Shown: positions 55,442-64,000 of the stretch, one piece after another
Layout of the letters: each line of letters starts with the position of its first letter
Numbering within the stretch: position 1 is the first letter of the stretch
NCBI GenBank assembly: GCA_015680685.1
Contig: MNCI01000003.1
Span: forward strand, 420,206 to 484,205
Direction: 5' to 3'
DNA: 64,000 nt
DNA from: Gnetum montanum
Taxonomy: Eukaryota > Streptophyta > Gnetopsida > Gnetales > Gnetaceae
Program-made: the position numbers and the translations under genes
The notes under the pieces: model-generated
The model's input: only the letters and a program-made list of their open reading frames with translations
Told to the model about the DNA's origin: nothing
The model's database searches: none

Positions 55442-56294
55442 TAATGAGTAGCAAGTACCCCCTATGCCCAACCATATGAATCATGAAGCATTTACACATG
55501 ATCCAGTTGAATTCTCTGGATCCTTTGTATTTTGGTACACTAGCCTCTAAGAAGTGGAACTAGCCCTGACAATCATTCGTTGTCTTTCCAATTACACTTG
55601 GAATATGCAAAGGTATGGTTAAGTGCAACTAAGGCATATGATTTTTATTATTCTCATGTTTTATGTTTTGGATGCATAAAATAAAGCATAAAAAGAATGA
55701 ATCAATTTAATTTCTAATTTAATCTAATTAGCTACACCTAAGTAATCCTAGCATAAGCATCCATTTCCACTTTTTTTACACATTTTGAACATGTATAACA
55801 CTACTAGGTCACCAAATGTTAAGTGTTATTAGGATTATCAAGCATCATGCGCATGCTCGAAGTGGCCATACTTATGTGCTTAATTAATTTCTATTTAATT
55901 TAGCTTACTTTAGCTTAATTACTTAAAGCATTAAATAAAATTGCTAAAAACATTGAATGCATGAAGAAAATATTTAATCTAGCTAAAGTGCTGCAAGGTT
56001 TATCAGAAAGCTCATCTTTATTGCCACACACACTACTGTTCTCAAGTACAACAATGCTTAAATAAATATTCATATACTCAATGATTCTTGTTGTGGGCAC
56101 TTGGGAAAATATTGTAATTCTAGAGAAGAAAAACTACAAGAGCTCGATTACAACTATGACAAGAAATGCCATAAACAAGGTGGGTGAGTTCATATTTATA
56201 AGAAAAAATATATACTAGATCAACAAGGCCACATCAATGTATCAAATCCTGTGTTGACAGGTCCTAGGAAATACAGCCAATCTATGATTCATCA
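55442..56294 (-). repeat. 3' LTR of copy E
   Basis: The LTR is 853 bp with plus-strand edges TAATGAGTAGCAAGTACC and TATGATTCATCA. TATA-like TTATAAATATG (minus) is at 56190-56200. The upstream palindrome cluster is almost erased. The purine tract has one change (CATGAGGGTA). Confidence 0.88.
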
Positions 56295-56539
56295 TACCCT
56301 CATGACTGAATGAAAACTCATCCTTGAGTTCTTTACAAATTTGGAAAGGTATGGAATTATTGATTGACAATAGACCTATAACAAACAAAAGAAAGTATAA
56401 ACAAATACTAAGTGCTTGAGTGTATAGATATATGATCATTACAAAATTTTTTGGTGTTTAGGACTACAAAATTAAACACTAGAGAAAAATTTGACAAACA
56501 TATTCTCCTTTGATGATGTGAAGATGATGGAGAAGATTA

Positions 56540-59374
56540 AACACTTCTAGGGGGTGAATGCTCCTAAGGTTCTAAAGGACCTTATTCCACTTTAAGCACA
56601 CATGGTGGTGGAGGGTATTGTGGTTACTTTGGTATAGCTGCAACTTCCAGTGAAAGATGGAAAGCATCCACCAATACTTTCATCTTCAACTGCTTATTTC
56701 TAGGATCGTGCATGATCTACATAACTTTGAAAATGTGGGCTAGAATTGACACATCCCAAGGATGGGTCATTTTTAAAAATAGCTCCTTGATGTTAATGAA
56801 GCAAGTAAAAAATTATTTGTGTTAAATGTTGAATACAGTAATCGTATATTTTAGTTTTTGGTAATCATTCATTCTTTTAGCTAGGTTCTCAACAATTGAT
56901 CTTTGATTAGTGAATCTTGGCCTAAGACCTTTGAGTTCAGAATTTGCAATCTCAAGATTTTTCTTGGTCTCCTTGTGATGCTTAAAATATACCTCATATA
57001 GTAAGTACGAGCTAGCCACCTACTTCTCCAACTCTGACTACTACTATTCAATAGTTAGCATTGCCAGGTTTGCATATCGAAGATTGGTAAACTCCATATA
57101 TTCAATTATCTCTTCAATTTGTAGCTCCTTCATGTAGATCTCCACTTTGTTTTAGGTATCTATCCCATCAATGATAGGCTTCCATACCTATTTTCCTTGT
57201 AAGAGTTACTAGAGGGTCTCACTAACTTTTGCCTTAGCCATTTGGGTATGTTTTTCATTAACTTCCTACTATAGAGTAACCTAATCTTTACAGTGATTCT
57301 TGAATCTCTCAAATTTTAGAGCCTCAATCTTCTAGGTGGAAATATTAATTACAGATTTTTTCCATAAGGCACAAAATTCCTCCATAAAGAGATTTCTATT
57401 CTCTACTACCAAACTCCTGAGCTTAGTGTTCACCTTGGCTAGCTACTCCTATTATTAATTGAGAGATTCTTACATTTGTTGTTTTTACATATCAACATTC
57501 CATAAGCAATGATTTTCTATGGTCAGCATCTCATTCTCTAAGTGCATTTGGATCAAGTCCTTTTGAATGGAATATGTTTTTGGATTGACCATGGACTAGT
57601 CAAAGATGGTTGTTACCATCCTTGCCTTAACATATTTGAATCTATCTTAAAGCTGTTGAAAATTTTCATCTCTTATCAATATAAGGTTGAGGAGTGAGGA
57701 TCACCAAGTGGGCTCTTAATTTGAAAACCTCCACTACCAAGCATTGGTTTTGCACTTAAGCCATTACAAGTTGCCCCTCCAAAATGATGTAGCTTTCCTT
57801 TGCTTCAAGCAACTCTAATTGGATTGTGGTGATGTTATTCCAAAAATCAAAAATATCTAGAATCGATTGCTCAATTCCCACCAATCGGTCTAGCATTTCC
57901 TTGTGCTACTTTGCATTCAATTGACTGCTAACAATTCTTGTGGATGTTTGCACATCTCTAAGTGTAGAAACATTTGGTATAGATGTCGTAGGTACATTCG
58001 GTAGTTCAATGATTTGATTAGCAACCAATTCTAAAATGGTCTCCTAATCTTACTATTGCATTACCAAGATAGTTGCCCCATTTTCCTTCTCCAAGTGCAT
58101 CAAAAAGGTAGCAACTAAAGATATCTGGGAATTGTTATTTTTGTAAGAGAGACATCATTACCTCTTTGACACTAAGATTTGACCTTGTGGGTAGTTGCAT
58201 AATTTAGGCTAAGAATATTGGCCCACCTCACTCTATTTGATTGATTGTTTGAGCCACTTTGGTGAGGTGACTCATTGTAGGATGGGACACAGATGGATCT
58301 CCACCACTTATTCCTACTTGCTGCTTTGATTACATAAGAGCTACTCTCAATTTTGCATAAGCATTCAATGGTCATGCAGGCCTCCGATGTTGTTCTCTGA
58401 GTGGGTTGTGGAGGTGGTGGTTGCTACTCCTCTTTTTTGGAGATGACAAGGATCTTTTCCTTCATCATCTTAGACCAAAAGAAAACTAGAGTATGCTTGA
58501 TTATGTCATTTGCATAGTGGACTATCCCTACCCTCTTACATAGTTGTATGATAAGGCATGAAAATGATAGGATTTTCCTTTCACATTCATTTTCCTTGTA
58601 ATGCTTTTCCATCTATAGATATATTAACTATGAAAGGTTAATAGGAAAATTTCCACTTAAAGTGACACATGCTCAGGTGGAAAAAGTGGTCACCTTGCTA
58701 GGCCTCACCATTGGATTAAGGTGATAAGCCACTATCTTGAAGTATATGTGCATCGCTAGTGTGAGTGTGCTAATCTCCTTACAGTCAACCCCATAGCACT
58801 ATTGCCTCTAGATTTTTTTGTGTAGAGATCTCTATCAAATGAGTGCCAAAATTAAGTAGACCAAGAGCCTACATAATAGCTTCTACCAAGTAGGACACCT
58901 AAATGTTCTTAATTCTTATACTGGTCCTACCTTACTACTATTATAGAAGAGATATGTCTCTCCCATGTACCACTCCCCATTGGAAGTAATGATTGGCCAC
59001 ATTGGAGAGTTTTGCAATTGCGTCTTGACTTATGGTGGAGCATTTTCTAAGAATGGCCCAAAGTTTAATTCTTGGAGTATTGAGCATTGGACATCATGAG
59101 GCTTGATTATGTCAAGCCAAGCTTGTGTCAATTTGACCTTAAGTCTTGGTACAGGCCCTGGTGCCTCTCCTCTTTGATATTGTTTAGTTGTAGCCTTTTC
59201 CTCAATAATCTATTGAATAGATTCCACTTTGGGCTCCTCTTGAAGAGGTCCCATTGTGTGATTTTTTGCTACTTGCTTTTGAGCTTGTTCCTACTATTCC
59301 CTTCTAGCTTTGGATTGTTTGTTCCTTAGTTGTGATGGTTCTCCTTCTTAGGATCATTTTTTTCTTGGCACCAT
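56540..59374 (-). pseudogene. Env-position ORF of copy E, broken
   Basis: On the minus strand an ATG at 59374 starts a polar N-terminus. A globular part follows with KLTQAWLDIIKPHDVQCSIL (about 59060-59130), NGEWYMGETYLFYN (58950-58985) and MEKHYKENECERKILSF...IIQLCKRVGIVHY (58500-58612). The C-terminal half is charged and coiled-coil-like (KKNLEIANSELKGLRPRF, 56900-56970). The middle segment resembles the putative plant transposon/env-like domain often found 3' of integrase in Athila-type elements (ERKILSFxxLIxxLCxRxGV pattern). That is my recollection of the family, not a search result. There is no signal peptide or membrane helix that I can see. Stops are frequent. Confidence 0.5.
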
Positions 59375-59827
59375 CTATGATAACAACATGATCAAGGGTT
59401 AGCATTTAATGTGTAACTTGAAACAATTGGAATACCTTTTCTCTTTTTGGAAACTTACACTTGGCTAAGTTGTGATCATGGTTGATTTATCATTTTAATT
59501 ATTATTTTAATATTCATAATTAGTTTTAGGTTTACTAGAGTTTGTTAGAAGGGTTAAACTCTCAAAGATTGATGGTTTAATATTACTTTATTCATTAACC
59601 CTTTGTGGGAGTTAGAAAAAATTTTGAAAATTATCATCAAAAGCCTTATGGTTTGTGGCGCCCATGACTAAAAGCTTACCTCTGGTAGTTACAAGGTCGA
59701 AGAATGGAGTGATTTGGACAGACAATGTGAAAGTTATCGGCTCTAGAATGTTTTGGGCTTTGAAAAATTGAAAAACCTATCCTCTCATTTTCAAGAAAAT
59801 GACAAAAAATTTCAAAGTGTTGGATGG
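59375..59827 (-). other. Leader between internal TATA-like box and env-position ORF
   Basis: This is about 450 bp with no frame. It includes a GGCTAAGTTGTGATCATGG block shared with A-C (near 59465) and CCCATGACTAAAAG near 59662. If the module at 59828-59925 is a promoter, this would be the 5' leader. Confidence 0.35.
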
Positions 59828-59925
59828 TATTTATAGAAATTTTTCATTACGTCGACTGGGCCTAGTCAATGAGGCTAAGTCGACGTAGCTGGCCACATCG
59901 ACTACACCTAGTTGACGTAGCTATT
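59828..59925 (-). promoter_or_regulatory. Internal TATA box with GTCGAC palindrome cluster
   Basis: Minus-strand CTATAAATA (59828-59836) lies next to a cluster at 59849-59921 with TACGTCGACTGGG, TAAGTCGACGTAGC, ACATCGACTACAC and TAGTTGACGTAGC. The 13-mer TATTTATAGAAAT (plus) is identical to the TATA region of copy B's LTR. The cluster lies on the same side of the TATA box as in the LTRs. The module sits about 450 bp upstream of the env-position ORF and is absent from A, B and C. Confidence 0.45.
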
Positions 59926-61450
59926 GATCACTATTGACTTTGTTAAAAGTAATGAAAAATAAGGATTTTTTTAAATGAAATTTGGATCAAATGGAAGCCC
60001 AAAAAGCCAAGAACATGATGAAAATATTAGAAGAGGATTTTGAAATTCAAAAAATGGAGAAATGATTAGAGAATGAGATTTCATGAAGAAGAATGCCTTA
60101 TGGAGCACACAGTTGGATGCACGATGGAGTGCATGAAAGATTTGATTGTAGCAACATCTAAGGGACTTAACTAACTAAACCAAAAGATAAGAAAGTGGAT
60201 CCTCCCCATAGCAACACATGCCCTTTTTGACCTTGCATAACCTCAATTAAGGAGTTCATGGACCTCATAGTTGATTAATGGTTACAAAAAGTTAATGACC
60301 AAACCCAGAGAATCTATTTAGGAATTTCAACACATCAAAGTAAGACATTGGGAAAAAACATGGACAAATGATAGTGAGGTAATTTACAAAAAAATTGATG
60401 GATGATAGAGAAAGTGGAAATGAATGTCCCAATTATGGTCACATGAAGTCCCTTGTGAGAATCATGGTTAAATGACCCGATATTGTCTAACCTTAGTCTA
60501 GACCGAAACCAACCACTTTTAGTAACTTCACATCATCACTCTAGGACCAATCCATCCCCTCGAGACATAAGAATGCTTCCATAGATAAGCAACATTCCTT
60601 ATTTGAGAAGAAAAGATAAGCAAGAAGAGAGAGAGGGCCTTAGTTAGATGGACCTTCAGGAATGGGTAACCAATGCTTGTAGCCCATTTATTTTGTCTAT
60701 GGGGTGTGCTTTGAATTTTCCTTATCAATTTTTATTTTTTTATGTGCTATTTTGTTGTTTTTATTTTTTTGAAATTTTTGGATGGGAACCACTTCGTGCA
60801 AAGACTTATTCAACTTCTTGTTATTAGTTGACATGGAACAATAAGAAATACATGAAAATATACATGCACTCAAGCAAGTAGAGAGGCAAAAAGAGCTTTA
60901 AATCCTCTTGAAGTCACACCTTTTTCAAACTTTTGAATCCTTTTCAAGCTTGGAAGCTATCACGGTCACAAGTTTGTTAAGGTTTTATTACTGAAATAGG
61001 GACCACATATTTCCAAAACAAGAAAAACCATAGAGTTTGTGGATGGGTGGATGATGTGGACTCACTACTTGTTCCATGAAAAAGAAACTAGTCTTAGTTA
61101 TTAGTCATCAAAATTCAAAAATAGAAACTAGACACTGGCAATCAAAAACATTAAGTACAATCTACCATTAGTAATAGCTACAACACCACTATGTCTTGTT
61201 GGTAATAGAGTAAGTTTATTAGAAAAAAAAGGGAAAATTCATACCAAAATATGGAAAATATAAAAGAAATTGTAAAATATTTAAGAAAGATAAAATGTAC
61301 TAACAGTGTTGTGAAACAAAAATTGGAAAAATTAATAAAGTAAAAGCAAAAAGGTGTACAATAAAGAAGACATAAAAAAAAAGTTGTAAAAATAACAAAG
61401 TGTAAAAAAAATTGTGAAAAACAAAAAATTAGGAAAAAATGAGGATCCAC
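59926..61450 (-). other. 3' spacer of copy E
   Basis: Non-coding and parallel to 1600-3050 of A. It includes the A-rich GTGAAACAAAAATTGG-type tract at 61260-61440 and a CTCCCCCATGACTGAGTTG block at 61477. No gene is seen. Confidence 0.7.
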
Positions 61451-62880
61451 TTTAAATTATTAGCATGAATGTCTATCTCCCCCATGACTGAGTTGAAAAA
61501 GGAGATCTAAAAGATTGAGCATGTTTTCCCATTCGTTAAGGCATTGCTTCCATTAGCTTACTTGGATTCATGAAAAGGTTTTACTTGTTGCATGTTGACA
61601 AGTTGCTTTTTGTTTGAGCTCTTAGGTTTGTAGATCAACATGGACCTAGAAGGAAAGATTTCATAAATAGTATAAGGCCCCTCCCATTACATTTGAAACT
61701 TATTTTGTTGAGGTATGTGTGTGGGGTTCTTGTAGAGAACCTTATCTCTAGGTTGAAATTTCACTTTCCTTATCCTAAGGTGATGCCATTGTTTATTGAA
61801 TGTTTTGTGTACTTCATTCAAGGATAGTTCCACTAATCAGTTTTCATCTAACATGTTAAAGTTAATCAATCATTCTTTTTGTGCTACACTTAGGTCAAGA
61901 TCTAGGTCACATGCTATTAAAAGTATACAAAACTCAAATTGAATAGGAAGTGTTGGTAGTTTCCTATACACCAGCAAATAAGGAGAGTAGCGTATAGGGA
62001 GTTTCCATGTTGAGTGGTAGGATTGGAAGGCATTGTTGAGTTTTCTACTCTAGTCTCTCATATATTTGTTAGTAGGTCTTGTTAAGATCATTGTAATCTC
62101 CCTATTAGTAACCTCTTCTTGACTATTGGCTTGGGGGTGGTGGGATGTTGTTAATTTATGTTCAACCCCCAAGAATTGCATGAGCTTGAAAAAATTGATG
62201 CCTATGAAATGGGTTCCATTGTTAGAAATTAGTGCACATGGCATCCCAAACCTATTTACAATATTTAGTTGTACAAACTATGCACCAATGGATGATGTAC
62301 AGTCAATGACATCTACTGCTTCTGCCTATTTTTTGCAGTAATCAATGATGATGATCATGTATGCCTTTCTATTTGACATGGATGTGATGGGATCCATTAA
62401 GTCGATGCCCTAGATGTTGAAGGATTCCAGTGGTTAAATCCACTATTGAGGTCCCTCTATTTGAGCAATAATCCCACCATCTTGTTGACAGCATTCACAA
62501 GATTGGACAAATTGGTGAACATCCCTAAAGATAGTTGGCCAATAATACCCTGCCATTAGGATCCTAATGGTCATGTGTCTCCCAGCATAGTGGCCCCTTG
62601 AAAGACCCTCATGAACATCCTAGAGAATGCATAATTGATTAGCATCAGGTACACACCAACGAAATAGGCCATCAATGCACAAGTTGTAAAGGTGTGCATT
62701 GATTCCTATGAAGTGTTTGGCCTAGTGAAGAAACTATTATTTCTTCCTATAGTCCTGATCTTGTGACATCTCTTAAGTGAGAAGATAAGTGAGGATTTCA
62801 TCATATCATTTCGGTTCTATGGACACTTTTTCATTTATTATATTAGTAAAGAGATATTCATGAGGAAATTGGTCAGAAAG
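61451..62880 (-). pseudogene. Integrase pseudogene of copy E
   Basis: The core GIDLMDP is near 62390-62410, where the Trp expected in FDxWGIDF is TAG. It then reads CALISNNGTHFIGINFFKLM (62180-62244), where the second catalytic Asp is Asn, followed by HHPQANSQEEVTNREI. The NPTHVPQQ-like C-terminal segment lies near 61720. An N-terminal zinc-binding segment is recognisable at about 62470-62600. Frames are broken. Confidence 0.87.
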
Positions 62881-62912
62881 TGAGCTCTCCTCTTTCGTAT
62901 CCCATCATAACC

Positions 62913-63542
62913 AAGACAAGTGATCAGTGACCACATTCTCAGTCCCCTTTTGATCTACTATTGTAAGATTGAACTCTTGTAAGATCACTAGCCATCGTAT
63001 GAAATAAGGACTCACTGTTGGCTTGTTCATTAGGAAGTAAATGGCACTATGGTCAATGTGCACAAACACTTTGTATTCAAGCACATAGTATCTAAACTTT
63101 TCTAGAGCATACACCACCACCATTAGTTCTTTCTCTATTGTGGTATAATTTATCTATGCATCAAAAATGCTTTAACTTGTTCAGTGGATGTAATATGGAC
63201 ATTCTTTGTCATCAAACTACATAAAGTAAGACAAGTGATTAGCGATCACATTCTTAGTTCCCTTTTGATCTACCATTATAAGATTGAACCTGTGTAAGAT
63301 CACCAACCACCATATGAAACAATGGCTCACTGTTGACTTGTTCATTAGGAAATAAATGGCACTATGATCAATGTGCACAAATACTTTGTATTCAAGCACA
63401 TAGTATCTAAACTTTTCTAGAGCATACACCACAAGCATTAGTTCTTTCTTTGTTGTGGTATAATTTAGCTATGCATTGAAAATGATTTAACTTGTGCAAT
63501 GGATGTAATATGGACATTCTTTGTCATCAAAATACATAAGCA
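62913..63542 (-). pseudogene. RNase H region of copy E with tandem 315-bp duplication
   Basis: 62913-63227 and 63228-63542 are tandem copies, roughly 85-90 percent alike by eye. Each encodes VVYALEKFRYYVLEYKVFVH, IDHSAIYFLMNK and DQKGTxNV. The duplicated unit is 105 codons, so the frame would be kept. It covers the C-terminal half of RNase H, ending at DHLSWL. A and C have one copy. Confidence 0.85.
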
Positions 63543-63958
63543 TGGCTCCAAAGGCATAAATTCATGCATCTGTCATGACATGAAATGGTCTAGGCTAGTC
63601 AGGTGCTCATAGAATTAGAGTATCTATGAGCTTCTACTTGAGGCTCTAGAATACATTTTTACATTCCTTGGTCCAGATGAATGGAGCATCTTTCTTTCTA
63701 AGCTTGGCTAATGGTTTTGTGATCTTAGAGACATTCTCTATGAATCTCCATTAGTAACTAGTATGTTCAAGGAATGACCAAACATCTTTTATAGTTCTAG
63801 TTGATGGATGATTCCTTGGATAATCCTAATCCTTTTAGGGTCAATCTCAATCCCTACTTGTGAGATTTTGTGCCCCAACACAATGCCCTCTTGGACCATC
63901 AGATGGCTCTTCTACCAATTGAGCTGAAGGTTTGTCTCCACACATCTTTTAAGAACTT
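63543..63958 (-). pseudogene. Reverse transcriptase pseudogene of copy E, 3' part
   Basis: This aligns with 4810-5220 of copy A and 21540-21950 of copy C (thumb and connection of RT, for example FVWTKECK-like near 63665). It is interrupted at 63958 by the LTR of copy F, so the active-site motif is outside the window. Confidence 0.82.
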
Positions 63959-64000
63959 TGATGAGTGACGAGGTACCCCTACACTCAACCATATGAATAC
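63959..64000 (-). mobile_element. Start of another TGATGAG-family LTR, copy F
   Basis: TGATGAGTGACGAGGTACC and CCTACACTCAACC follow copy B's LTR edge closely, more than they do A, C or E. The preceding five bases (AACTT) are the candidate target duplication. Only 42 bp lie in the window. It is nested in E's RT. Confidence 0.85.

Larger units (their letters stand above)
55442..63958 (-). mobile_element. TGATGAG-family retrotransposon copy E with env-position ORF (partial)
   Basis: The 3' LTR (55442-56294), an extra ORF region (56540-59374), an internal promoter-like module, spacer, integrase, RNase H (duplicated) and part of RT are visible. RT is cut at 63958 by copy F, and the 5' half lies beyond the window. 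E is inserted in the pararetrovirus (left flank CTACC). Among the copies here, only E carries the ORF between integrase and the 3' LTR, the position of env-like ORFs in Athila elements. Confidence 0.88.

Overview
The window is from a plant nuclear genome, most likely a large, repeat-rich, AT-rich seed-plant genome. The evidence is nested Ty3/gypsy LTR retrotransposons with tRNA-Asp-type primer sites, plant-style tRNA-derived SINEs, a decayed Caulimoviridae insertion and strong CpG loss in older copies. The species cannot be determined. I see no intact host protein gene and no intact tRNA or rRNA gene.

Layout. A family called here TGATGAG, after its LTR ends, dominates. It has Athila/Tat-like domain order gag-protease-RT-RNase H-integrase, a 5-bp target duplication and LTRs of about 0.8-1.1 kb. 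Copy A (248-10041, minus) is complete in outline and flanked by AAGAT on both sides, but it is full of stops. A 6 kb AT-rich stretch with SINE-like repeats follows. Copy C (16983-23743 continuing at 31412-33175, minus) is old, has lost its 5' end and is split by copy B. Copy B (23744-31411, minus, target duplication GCTAT) is the youngest and least decayed. It keeps a 1029-codon gag-protease frame but lacks RT, RNase H and integrase.

Two SINE-like repeats and 5 kb of AT-rich sequence follow. Element D (39437-46282, minus) is a different LTR family that also shows gag and protease but no RT. Next come a SINE fragment, a 45-bp minisatellite and a 5S rRNA-like fragment. Copy G (49599 to about 52010, plus) is an LTR plus gag remnant. 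A decayed endogenous pararetrovirus (about 52450-55441, minus) follows and is interrupted by copy E (55442 to past 63958, minus). E carries an extra 2.8 kb env-position ORF and an internal TATA/palindrome module. Copy F begins at 63959, inserted in E's RT and running off the window.

How the parts relate. A, C and E descend from elements that encoded the replication enzymes, but those enzymes are visibly inactivated. B has the most intact gag-protease and the freshest LTRs, so it would need RT and integrase in trans. The LTR promoters share one plan: a TATA box next to a cluster of GATATC-centred palindromes, best preserved in B. E repeats that plan inside the element, upstream of its env-position ORF. 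This module and the gag-protease-only layout, seen in two unrelated families, are the most interesting signals. Pseudogene edges are approximate because the frames are broken.
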